64,000 nucleotides of DNA from positions 620,001 through 684,000 of the forward strand of contig JAUEDM010000004.1 of the NCBI GenBank assembly GCA_033439685.1, read 5' to 3'. Made by a program: the position numbers and the translations under genes. The notes under the pieces were generated by a model. The model was not told where the DNA came from, searched no databases, and was given only the letters and a program-made list of their open reading frames with translations. Of the stretch, positions 22,514 to 33,500 are shown in pieces; positions within the stretch are counted from its first letter, which is position 1, and every line of letters starts with the position of its first letter. The DNA is from Apodospora peruviana (taxonomy: Eukaryota > Ascomycota > Sordariomycetes > Sordariales > Lasiosphaeriaceae).

Positions 22514-23029
22514 ATGGCTGAGCAGCAACAGCAGATGCCCATGCTCAAGGTCTCGGTCCTCCACTACCGCGACAAGTCACATGACGAGGCGACATGGTTG
22601 AAGTGGTACACTGAGGAGCAGATCCCGCGCTTCATTCCCGTCGCCCACAAGCACGGCATCGACCGCTGCGAGCTTGTGAGCACCCATCCATCTTCAAGTC
22701 CCAATCAGGAAGCAATCAGCTAATTGATGTCCATGTGGCAGTACATCACGCCCTCTGCCTTCAAGGAGCAGTTCCAGGCCGACCTGGACAACCTCAAGGG
22801 CGGCTGCGCGGCCGGCTGGAACATGGCACCCTACGACGCCGTTGTCACATACTGGGTCACGGACCCGCAGAAGGTCCGCAACATGCTCAACGACCCGGAC
22901 TGGAACGACAAGGTCGTGGCGTTCGAGAAGGGCTGGATCGACCAGACCAAGGTCGATGTGCAGATTGGAACCCAGACGGCCTTCATCGAGGACGGCAAGA
23001 TTGTCAACACCGTCACCAAGTCGTATTAG
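22514..23029 (+). CDS. EthD-domain-like protein (dimeric alpha/beta barrel)
   Basis: Two exons, 22514-22675 and 22742-23029, about 149 aa. The intron (GTGAGC donor, GCTAAT branch-like) falls on a codon boundary. The sequence pattern of small ferredoxin-like EthD proteins is visible: strand 1 LKVSVLHYRDKSHDEATWLKW, then YTEEQIPRFIPVAHKHGIDRCEL, a central helix FKEQFQADLDNL, YDAVVTYWVTDPQKVRNML and a final strand with DVQIGTQTAFIEDG. In fungal polyketide clusters EthD-type proteins act as dehydratases, decarboxylases or have no assigned role. No signal peptide. Its divergent neighbour is the small membrane protein and its downstream neighbour the alpha/beta hydrolase, which supports cluster membership. 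Confidence 0.75.
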
Positions 23030-23599
23030 ACTCCATCAGTTTTTGATGGTTGAGTCTGTTGGTCAGATGCTGCTGCAAGCAGGGTTGTTTGATACAACAC
23101 GGCTTTTTTTCGGGTCGGTCCTGTTAGTTTGCAGGTACACAGTGAGAAAAATAAATGAAGGGGACCACCGGTTAATATATCTTTGCCGTGGGCGGTGCAT
23201 ATCGTCCTGGACCTTCTGCGTGTGATTGGTCGCCTGTTGGCTGCTCTGTAAGCTTACCCATGTACGAATCCGTCCATGTGGTATTGACAAGTCTCTCGCA
23301 TTCCTCTGCCGTGGGCATTTGCATGCGTGGAACTTGTCATCTTCTCGGCTTTATCGAGCCCGAGACGTCAATTATCACAAATCTAGTCTCCCGTACACCG
23401 GATTTACAAAGACCCCGGTCCTTGTTCAATACATCAAGCAATTATGCGTGAATCAACACTAATAAACTCAGCTATATATTAGTTAGGAGCCGCCTAAATC
23501 CTTTGCTCTTCCTACGGCTGGGACCAGCCGTCATCATCATAAAGAACGCCGTAACATGCCGTTAAGACCAAACTATATCGCAGGACCCAGGAGTCGCTG
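23030..23599. other. Intergenic between convergent EthD-like and hydrolase genes
   Basis: About 0.57 kb joining two 3' ends. No gene or element recognised. Confidence 0.5.
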
Positions 23600-24971
23600 T
23601 CACTTGTCTGCTGCGCCTTCTAGATCCAGAGCAGCACGTGATACCCCAAACACGCCATCGAGCCAACCAAACATCATAGCATGGAGATGGGAAAACGCAG
23701 CAACCTTGGCCTGCAACGACCCCTGCCCAACTCCCTTCGGTCTCCACATCACTTTGGACTCGCCCTCCTTGAGCTGGGTGAGGTTATCGTAGATGCGCTG
23801 CGCCTCCAGTCGAAACAGCGTATCGCGCGCATCCGTAACCAGGGTAGGACACGCAATGTTGGCCAGCATCGAGGTTCCGTCGGGCCTGTTGAGCGTAAAT
23901 CCCTGCATCTTGTCGACCGCGTCCGAAGGCGACGAAGCGCCCAAGGCGAAAATGGCGTGCCCCATCTCCCAGCGCGCCTGGTAATCCGACAGCCGCAGCG
24001 CCAGACCCATGATGCGGTCGACGACGCCCCTGCTCAGGTGGCGGAACCAACCCGGAATGCGCTCTGTAGCTTGGGCTCCGAGATCGTAGAAACCGTCCGA
24101 CGCCACGCAGGCCCGGATGCGGTCGTCACATGCTGCGCTGCGCAGCGCAAAGTACGCGCCCATCGAGTTGCCTAGGACTGCGACGCGGTCGAGATCGAGG
24201 AGACCGTCCTGGCACGATGGGGCCGAGGCGGCGTGCGCCCACAGCGCGTCGAGCACGGCGCGCATAACGATCTCGAAGTCGCCGCGGAGGTGCAGGCGGT
24301 GCTTCTCACGCCGGCCCACGATGCCCTGCCCGGGCGCGTCGAAGGTCAGCACCGCATATCCACGTGGCAGAGCGCCCGCGACGGTGAAGTGATAGAACTC
24401 CTCCTGGGTGGTGTCGAACCCCTGGACTTGGACGACAACGGGGATCCTTTCGTTGCCGATGCGCTGGGCTTTGCTGGGGAGGAAGAGGTAGGCCGGAAGA
24501 TGCGCGCCGTCTTCCCCAAAGGGGATTTCCAGAAAGTCAACCGGCGTTTCTAGCAAAGCACACGCCTGCTTGAAGTTGTCGATGGACCGAGTGATTGTCT
24601 GGAGCTGGCGAGGGTCTTGCTCTGGAATTGGCTTCCGCAGCATTCTGAATCATTACGGTCAGTTTGTTACCGGTAATGAACGGTCTTTACGTGGGATGAA
24701 CGCACAACTCGCTAGATCGCCAGTAGTTGCTTGCACGTAGAAATGCCCACCGCGCAGCAACTGCATCTCTGGACTCAGTTGCCTCCTTAGCAGCGGCCTC
24801 TGCTTTGCGAGCAGCCTCAGACCAGGCCCGGTACCAGCTCTCGCCATCATTCGCCTTGATCTTGGCCGCGGTCTCGAAACACTCGCCCACATCACAGCCA
24901 TGTGACGGTGCGGTGCCGAGGACGCGGAGGAACTCGAAATTGAAGAATTCTGATGGTAGGACTCTCAACAT
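23600..24971 (-). CDS. Alpha/beta hydrolase of PKS-NRPS clusters (Ayg1/pseudooxynicotine-hydrolase-like)
   Basis: Two exons, 24971-24691 and 24644-23600, separated by a 46-nt intron, encoding about 441 aa, the usual length of the family. An N-terminal helical cap (ESWYRAWSEAARKAEAAAKEA then FLRASNYWRSSEL) is followed by the hydrolase fold: VQVQGFDTTQEEFYHF (oxyanion region), VLTFDAPGQGI, the nucleophile elbow LGNSMGAYFALR (Ser), an Asp in TLVTDARDTLF and the catalytic His in AFSHLHAMMFGWL. Relatives include 2,6-dihydropseudooxynicotine hydrolase, the melanin enzyme Ayg1 and hydrolases encoded beside PKS-NRPS genes (fusarin, pseurotin and cytochalasan types). In cytochalasan-type pathways such a hydrolase is needed for pyrrolinone formation after reductive release. 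The intact triad suggests an active enzyme; its exact reaction here is inference. Confidence 0.85.
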
Positions 24972-25828
24972 TGTGAAGTACGTTGAAGGGACTCGTCGAT
25001 TTGATGGAAGCTAACTTTGAAGTCTGAACTACGGAATCGCTTGAGGATACTACCCCTGATTGCTATGTACAAGTAGCAGATGCCATCCTAGCAACGCATT
25101 TTGTCCTGGTTGACAACGTTTTTCCCACTCATGGGTGTGACGGATGTCGTGACATGGCCAGGATCTCGATATCGGTCAATATAGAAAATTCACCGCGTTA
25201 AGGCAGTGAGTGGCGCAAGTAAAGATACCGACGCTTTCATTCCTCGTACCGACATCCCCTTGTGGTTAGTCCAATGCCTACCTTAGGTGAATCTACCGAC
25301 CTCCAACAAGGTGCTGACATGTATGCAAGCAAGTACCCGGGCCGATTATATCCAAGGCATCTAAGATATTGCTTGCTTCGCCCTGTAGTTACTTATTATT
25401 GACTTGGCACTTGTCAGCTCCGTGTCAGCCTCGAACAACCCGGGATCGGGATAAGAACTCGGCAATCGGGTTCAAGGGAGGTTTCTGCCTGTCTAGACCT
25501 GATCGGTGCCGGTACGAAACATATCCACCGAAACTCCGGGTTTGTAACACGGCTGGTGAAACGTCCCGACATACGGTAGGTAGATAGTACATGTAAGCGC
25601 GGCAGGAATCCGAGTCCAGTGTAGTATAAGACATGTTATCGCATGGTTACATTAAATCCTTCAGTTCGAGACCATACTACCTTCCCGATGTAGTTGACGT
25701 GGTGTGCACCGAGTGTGTGTGGAAAGCGTCTGGTGCTAAGTAATCAGACATCTAGGGTCCAGATTAACCAAGGAACACAATGACCTGCCAACCAGATCGG
25801 CAGAAATGATGCGGAAATGATTCGAATT
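24972..25828. other. Intergenic between hydrolase promoter and trans-ER 3' end
   Basis: About 0.86 kb with no supported gene. It should hold the hydrolase promoter (right of 24971) and the trans-ER terminator region. No distinct motif recognised. Confidence 0.45.
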
Positions 25829-26950
25829 CTATGCAGTAGTACTATCTACCAAATCGGTAGTGGCAAGCGGATATACCAGCTTTCCCTTTCCTCCGCGTCC
25901 ACCGCCCCGCCGCAAATCCTCTATTCCGGTCTTTACAGCAGCCAACCCGCCACTCCTGACTTGAAACACAGGTTCCCGTAGCACACCTCTCGCGATCATT
26001 CCCTCCGTCATAGAAAACACCCGTGCCGCAAGCTCCCGCAGCGCCGGCTCGGCCGGGCGGCCGTAGACACCCGCCAGCCGGACGGGCGTGCCAAACATGG
26101 CCAGCGCAAGCACCCAGTCGGCGCTGACGTCGCGGCGCGTGTATTTGACGTGCGTCGAGACCGGGTCCAGCGCGATGTACCGGCCACCGTGCGACGAGCT
26201 GATGGCCGCGTAGCACATGCTCATGGTCTCGGCGCTCGTGACGCAGTCGAGGACGCGCCGCAAGTTGTCTCCCGTGAAGCTCTTGATCTCGGCGGAGCAG
26301 GTGGGCGAGCGGTAGTCGAAGACGGCAACGGCGCCCAGCGAACGGACGAGTGCCATGCTGGAAGGGGAACAGGTTGCGACGGGGAGAAAGCCGCAAAGAC
26401 GCAGGAGTTGGATGGCTACCATCCCCGTGGCTGTTGCGCCGCCTGAGACTAAGACATACTCCTGCTCCGTGTTTGGGTTCTTTTCTGCGTTGATGTGGTC
26501 GTCTGGAAGAGGTATGTCTAGATAGGTCCCGATAGCCAAGCCAGCAGTTGCCACGACAACGCCTAGCGTGGCCCCTTGCTCAAAGGTCCACTCAGGGGGG
26601 ATTTTGAGGGTGAAATCCTCGGCCGCCAGAACGACATCGGTAAACGCGCCCATGGATTTGTCGTCTGCGTTGTAGCCGTAGGAAAATCCGGCGACGCGGT
26701 CGCCGGGCTCGAACCTGGTGACTCCAGGCCCGACCTGGATGACCTCGCCGGCGAAGTCAAACCCGCCGACGGAGCCCGGGGAGAAGGTGTAGTCGCCGGA
26801 TTTGGCGTCGGCGGGGTTCAGGCCGACGGCGGCGGTCTTGCAGAGCATCATGCTCGGGCCTGGAGTCGGGATTTGGGCATCGCGAACCAACTTGAGTTGC
26901 CCGCCTGGGGAACTGAGCAGAACTTGGCGGGTCTGCATCATCATTATCAT
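25829..26950 (-). CDS. Trans-acting enoyl reductase (MDR family, LovC/ApdC/TenC type)
   Basis: Single exon, 373 aa from the outer ATG; the ATG at 26938 (MQTRQVLLSS) may be the real start. This is a zinc-free medium-chain reductase. Visible motifs: VGLNPADAKSGDY, GGFDFAGEVIQVGPGVTRFEPGDRV, a nucleotide-binding core YVLVSGGATATGMVAIQLLRL, FLPVATCSPSSMALVRSLGA, VFDYRSP, NLRRVLDCVTSAET and the C-terminal substrate loop with YGRP. These match partner enoyl reductases that act on the nascent chain of iterative PKS or PKS-NRPS enzymes lacking a working ER domain. It is divergent from the PKS-NRPS gene over a shared promoter of about 636 nt. Cytosolic, NADPH-dependent (family knowledge). Controls the reduction pattern of the polyketide chain. 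Confidence 0.92.
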   Translation of the reverse strand: MIMMMQTRQVLLSSPGGQLKLVRDAQIPTPGPSMMLCKTAAVGLNPADAKSGDYTFSPGSVGGFDFAGEVIQVGPGVTRFEPGDRVAGFSYGYNADDKSMGAFTDVVLAAEDFTLKIPPEWTFEQGATLGVVVATAGLAIGTYLDIPLPDDHINAEKNPNTEQEYVLVSGGATATGMVAIQLLRLCGFLPVATCSPSSMALVRSLGAVAVFDYRSPTCSAEIKSFTGDNLRRVLDCVTSAETMSMCYAAISSSHGGRYIALDPVSTHVKYTRRDVSADWVLALAMFGTPVRLAGVYGRPAEPALRELAARVFSMTEGMIARGVLREPVFQVRSGGLAAVKTGIEDLRRGGGRGGKGKLVYPLATTDLVDSTTA

Positions 26951-27586
26951 GCCAACCCTCGATGCGTCATGTTTCAGTGGGGCATAATATGGTTGTCGAT
27001 TATACGTTAGGCCTGGTTATTTGTGTGATGCTCAAATGAATTTCACGTTGTTGGAAGTGAGGGACTGAGGTTCTCTGTTCTGTTCCGACTTACTTGGAGA
27101 GAAAGAAACTGAAGAAGAATTGGCCCCAGAGAACAAAGATCGGGGAATTTCGGTCAGCAACCATCGGCACATTTTCTTACTCACATGTCCCCATATTCGG
27201 TACCTCCAAGGAAGTACTCAGCCTCCAAGGCTCCAACCGTCGCCAAGGTACAGCCAGATCCCAACACTCAGATCCAAGGACCCAGATCCGAGACCCAGGC
27301 AGACGTCCCCAACAGCCACAGCCCCATATCTCGTCTAATTAGATACGTACCTCAAGGTACTTAACATTCAAAACACCAAAACCACCTGTTCGGTACCATC
27401 AAGATGTGGCCTGCCGAGATCGACAGGTAGACCTTTTACCCATACCATCCCGGGCTGCTTACGGATTACCTGCATGACCTCAACAGGGCCAGCCGGTATC
27501 ATCGTACAACTAACTTACCCTACCTATGCTTAACCTTACTTCACATATTCAGTTCACTCCATAGTAAGAGATCTCTGCTAAACATC
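26951..27586. promoter_or_regulatory. Divergent promoter, trans-ER and PKS-NRPS genes
   Basis: Both starts face outward from this 636-nt segment. TTCGGTACC occurs twice (about 27198 and 27389), and a CGGGGAATTTCGG stretch at about 27140 could hold spaced CGG half-sites for the Zn2Cys6 factor. The central part has imperfect repeats of a CCCAGATCC/CTCAGATCC type (about 27258-27300). No clear TATA box. Binding is inference. Confidence 0.45.
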
Positions 27587-30500
27587 ATGAATACTTGGAA
27601 ATCAGAACCCATTGCCATTGTTGGCAGCGGCTGCAGACTGCCAGGCGGTGTGAGATCGCCCTCGCAGCTCTGGGAACTTCTCAAGAACCCCAGAGACCTT
27701 CTTGGCAAGATCAGTCCAGCCACGAGATTTGACACACGGGCGTTCTACCACGGGAATGGAGACCATCACGGGGTGAGTAACAAACACCTGCCTGTTCAAC
27801 TTTCGAACCCTATCAATCATCCTGCATCGACTGACCATGATCAGACGGGCAATGTGGCACAATGCTACATGTGCGACGAGGACCCGCGTGCTTTCGACCA
27901 TGAGTTCTTCGGCATCCACGCGGGTGAGGCCGAGGCCATCGACCCACAGCAGCGGATCCTGCTCGAGGTGGTGTACGAAGCCGTCGAGGCGGCCGGCTAT
28001 TCGCTGGATAGGTTGCGGGGCTCTCAAACGGGCGTGTTCGTCGGCCAGATGACGGATGATTACCGCGACGTCCTGTACCGAGACGTCGACAACGTGCCCA
28101 GGTACGCGGCCACGGGGATATCGCGCGCCATCACGGCGAACCGCGTGTCGTACGTCTTTGACTGGCACGGACCCTCGGTCAACATGGATACGGCGTGCTC
28201 GTCGAGCCTGGTCGCACTGCACCAGGCCGTGCAAGCTCTGCGGAACGGTGAGTCGACCCTCGCGGTGGCCGCGGGTGTGAATCTTATTCTCGGGCCGGAG
28301 ATGTTTATTATGGAGTCAAAGGTCAGCACTACTACTCAATTCACCCACCAATCGCTGTGATTAGCTGACACTGAGATGGTAGTTGCACATGCTGTCACCC
28401 ACAGGACGGTGCCGCATGTGGGATGCTGGCGCGGACGGCTATGCACGAGGCGAGGGGATAACGGCAGTTGTGCTTAAGCCGCTGCGACAAGCTTTGGCAG
28501 ATGGTGACCACATCGAATGTGTCGTCCGCGAGACTGGAGTGAACCAAGACGGCCGCACTCAGGGCATCACGGTTCCCAGCGCCGTCTCCCAGGCCGCGCT
28601 CATCAGGTCCACATACGCCAGATGCGGCTTGGATCCATCCAAGAGCAGCAACAGATGCCAATACTTCGAGGCCCACGGCACAGGAACCGCTGCCGGCGAC
28701 CCAAAGGAAGCACAAGCTATACGGGACGTATTCTTTCCTCCGCCGGGAACTGGCAACCAAGCAAAGGTCGGAAACAATAATGAAGATATGTTGTATGTGG
28801 GTTCTGTCAAGACGGTTCTGGGACACTCGGAGGGGGCCGCGGGGCTGGTAGCACTCCTGAAGGCCTCGCTTGCATTGCAGCATGCTGTGATACCACCCAA
28901 CATGCACTTTGAGCGGCTCAGTCCAGCCGTGGAGCCCTTCTACTATCCCCATCTCCGCGTCCCGACAGAGCCGCGACCGTGGCCAGGCGTTGACCCGGGA
29001 ACAAAGACGACCAGACGAGCGAGCGTCAACAGCTTTGGCTTTGGAGGAACCAACGCCCATGCTATTATCGAGAGCTGGGACGGTGATTCGCAACAACATC
29101 GTGAGGACAAAGCTGTTGCCGGGGCATATGGACCATTTACTATCTCTGCTCGCTCTCCAGCAGCACTCGCACGTCAAGTATCGGCTCTGTCCGAATCACT
29201 CAAAAGATTAGACGACGATAGCCTCAACATGGGGGATTTGGCGTGGACACTGCAGTCCCGCCGGGCCGAGTTTCCGTACAGGATCAGTTTCTCAGCCGAT
29301 ACTACGAAGGATGACCTCGTGGAAAGCCTTGACATGATTCTTGGCCTAGAAAATTCTAGCACTTTAAAGGCCACATCAATATCCCCAGAGTACCCGCTGC
29401 GCATTCTGGGTGTCTTTACAGGCCAAGGTGCTCAGTGGCCACGAATGGGTGCATCTCTGTTCGAGCAGTCACCCTTGTTTCGGCAGAGCATCCAAAGGCT
29501 GGACGAGTCTCTCGCACGGCTTCCCGATGCCCCCACCTGGTCGCTCACCGACGCTCTCCTCGCATCATCTGGTGAATCTAGAGTGCAAGAGGCCGCAATT
29601 TCTCAGCCACTTACCACGGCCCTCCAGATTGCTCTGGTCGATCTGCTCAAGTCTATTGGTATACAACTCGCCATTGGCGCCGTCGTTGGCCACTCATCGG
29701 GTGAGATAGCAGCGGCGTACACCTCAGGATACCTGTCGGCCTCTGACGCAATCCGCGTCGCATACTATCGTGGCCTGCACGCCTCTCGCGCACGCGGTGG
29801 GAGCATGATGGCGGTGGGCATGGGCTTGGACGAGGCTAGGACTTTCTGCCAGAAACTTGGGAGTGGCAGCAAAATTACAGTAGCAGCGAGCAATTCGCAG
29901 TCCAGCGTCACTCTATCAGGAGATACAGACACCATCCACGAAGCCAAGGTCATGCTTGATCAACGCGGGACATTTGCTCGAGTCTTGCAGGTTGACACAG
30001 CATACCACTCCCACCACATGCAGCGGTGCGTCGAGGCCTACGAAGAATCCCTTCAAATTTGCGGCATCCAACCTCTTCAAGATGCTGCCGGCAAAACCTG
30101 CACCTGGTACTCAAGCGTGCACGGCGCGGATGGTCGCAGCATTGGTCATGACCGAGATGCGCTCCGCGGCAGATATTGGATCGAGAACATGGCCAGGCCG
30201 GTGCTCTTCTACGAGGCTGTCGAGCGCGCTGTAAGGGAGGAGGCCAGTTGTTTCGACTTTGTTCTCGAAGTCGGACCGCATGCGGCCTTACGAGGCCCTG
30301 TCACGGACGCGCTGAAGAAACTGACAGGCAGGGATATTCCCTATGCGTCGCTGTTGAAAAGAGGCGCAGACGACAGAATCGCGTTCTCCGATGCCTTTGG
30401 AGTGCTATGGACCCAATTTCAGTCTTCGTCGGGCATGCCCTCTATCGTGGATTGGTCAGCCTTGAGAAATGCGGTGTATGGACAGGATAACCAGCGACAG

Positions 30501-33500
30501 CCACGGGTTGTCAAGAACCTTCTTCCCTATGCCTGGGATCACGAGAAACCCTTGCTGTTTGAGTCTCGCAGATCCAATGCGTGGCGTACGTCCGGTCGTC
30601 CAATGTAAGTTCATGTTGCTTTTTCTTCTCCCCTTTTATCTTTTGACCGCTTGCACCGCTAACATCATTGGTCTCTTGTGCAGGCATCCCCTCCTTGGAA
30701 GGTCGACCCAGCACGGTAGCAGCCGAGACGCCATGACCATGGAGTGGCGAAATATCCTGAAGCTCACCGAGCTGGAGTGGCTGCGTGGCCACCAGTTCCA
30801 GCATCAGGTCGTATTTCCGGCAGCGGGATACGTGTCGATGGCAACCGATGCCGCTTGTGCCCTGGCCGAGGCCATGTGTGTTAAAGGCATGGATGATACG
30901 GCATCGGCATGCCTGGTCGAGCTCACCAACCTCCGCTTTCACCGTGCCATTACCCTCGACGATAGTTCTCCTGTCGAAATCATCTGCATTGTGCGGTGCC
31001 TGGGCCGAAAGGATGAAGACGGCCAGGTGTTGATCACGGCCGAATACGAATGCTACAGTGGCGATGCAATTGCACGACCGGAGAGAGGGCATGACAGCAC
31101 TGCTCCTGGTGGTATGGGATCATCAACGAGACTCAACTTCAGCGGACAAGCAAACGTCATCCTGAGATCTGATTCGCAGCAACACGAAGCGGAAGCAGGC
31201 TTGCTTCCCGCTCGTTTCGCACCAAGCCTGCCACTAAGCAAGGTGGACACAACCCGATTCTATTCCTGGACGTCATCTATTGGCTTACAGTACTCTGGCG
31301 ACTTCCTCGCCGACTCCATCGAGCGACGACGGAATCAGGCCGCAGTCGTCCTGAAGCAGCCCAACGGCGGTGACCACGATCAGATGCGTGTCCACCCGGC
31401 CACGCTTGACATGGCCTTCCATGGGATATTTGCCGCGCACAGCTTTCCTGGCGACGGCAGAATTAGCACGCCACATCTTCCCTCAGCCATCGAGCGTGTT
31501 CGTGTTGCCGTTACTACGGCGGGTCGGTGCCCATGTCAACAACAGATTCATGGTCAACTTGGCGGAGATGACCGACGACTGCTGGCAGACTGCCACATCC
31601 GACAACAGCAGCAGGGGCCATCAACAGCGGCAACCATTACAGGTGATGTCGACCTCTTCTGTGCAACATGCGAGCGTCCAACCATGCAGGTCGAAGGACT
31701 CACGGTGTCTCGCCTGAGCGAACCGTCTGCCCGCGATGACAGATCCTTATTTGCACGCACCGTCTGGAGCAAGGATCTCCAAACAAGCGGGATCGAGGCA
31801 CCTGTAGAGTTCCGGCCAGCTTACCACGTTCATCGCGCGAAGCTCAGCGAGGCGTGCGATAGGACCGCCTATTTCTACCTCAGACAGCTGTGCAACCTCG
31901 TTTCATCTTCTGCCACTAGAGATCTCTCTGGTCTTGAGTGGCACATCCAGTGTCTCGTAGACTGGGCAGTCCACATCGTGGCCATGGTCGAAGCCGGGCG
32001 CCATCCTCGCCTCCGAGCTGAGTGGTCGGACGACACTTCCGAAATCATCGATATCTGGAGAGCCCAGTATGCTCATGATTACGTCGAGATGAAGCTCATT
32101 CACACCGTTGGCCAGCGCCTCCCAGCCCTGGTGGTACCACCGCCCGAACCCGAAGAACCCATCCTCGACATCCTCATGAAAGACGATATGCTCCCCCGGC
32201 TCTACCACCACGCCGAAGGTTTCCACCAAGCTAACGACCTTGTCGGCCGCGCCGTCGGCCAACTTGCGCACCGCTACCCATCCATGCGAATCCTCGAGGT
32301 CGGCGGCGGCACGGGCGCCGCAACGGTCCCCGCGCTGGCACATCTCGGCGACTACTTCGCCTCGTACACCTTCACCGACGTCTCGGCGGCCTTCTTCCGC
32401 GACGCGCAGTCGAAATTCGCCGGCAGGCCCGGCGCGTCGGCCGACAGGATGCGCTATGCCGTGCTGGACATTGAACAGGATCCGCGCGAGGCCGGGTTCG
32501 AGGAGCATGGCTTCGATCTGGTTATTGCGTCCAACGTGCTGCATGCAACCCGCTCCCTTGCGCAGACGCTGGCGAACTGTCGGCGTCTGCTGGCGCCCGG
32601 CGGGTTCCTGGTGCTCGACGAGGTCACCAGCGATACGCTCTGGGGGCCGTTTGTGGTCTCGGCGCTTCCTGGCTGGTGGCTCGGTAGTCATGAGGGCAGC
32701 GATGGGCGGGTCCACGGTCCGCTTGTGTCTGAGCAGGAGTGGGATCGTCTCCTGAAAGAGAATGGTTTCTCCGGGGTAGACCATGTCACGAGGGACACGC
32801 ACGATGACTCGACGTACATGTTTTCGGTCATGGTCAGCCAGGCGACTGACCCGCGAGTGGATCTGTTGCGGGCACCGCTTGTTTCCCCTCCTTATCAGGT
32901 TGCCTCCGAGTATCGTGACCTGGGACATCTCGTGATCCTGGGTGGTGAGACTGGGGGGCGAGCTGCTCGTACAGCGTCAGCAATGAGATTGCTGCTTGAC
33001 CCTATCGCCGGGCCGCGACCAGTCGCTGTTCTCAATGGTTGGGATGTACTAGAATCCGAAGTCGAAGTAGAAGAAAAGGAGATTTCACAGTCGAGGGGAC
33101 GCAGCTCGACTGTACCGCCTGGGGCCGCGGTTATCTGCCTGTCTGCACTTGACGACGACAAAGACACAGTCGCGGAGTCATGGCAGATCTCAGCAACGAG
33201 ACTTCGCGCCATGCAGACCATCTTCCGCAATGCATCGCGCGTGCTGTGGGTAACGCAAGGCGGACGGACCAACAACCCGCGGACCAGCATGATGGTAGGC
33301 CTCGGCCGTACAGTCATGTGCGAGTCGCCGCATCTACGCCTTCTGTTCGTCAACATGGAGCACAGCGAACCCTTATCACCCCAGCTTATGGATAGTCCAC
33401 ATGTGTTCCTGGCCGAGACATTCCTGCGCATGGCCTTGTTGGAACGTCCAGAGTACAGAGACGTCCTCTGGACCAACGAGACGGAGTTGTCGATTCGAAA

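Noticed and set aside
31903..32928. 341-codon minus-strand frame within the PKS-NRPS
   Set aside because: Antisense shadow of the methyltransferase region with no recognisable domain.
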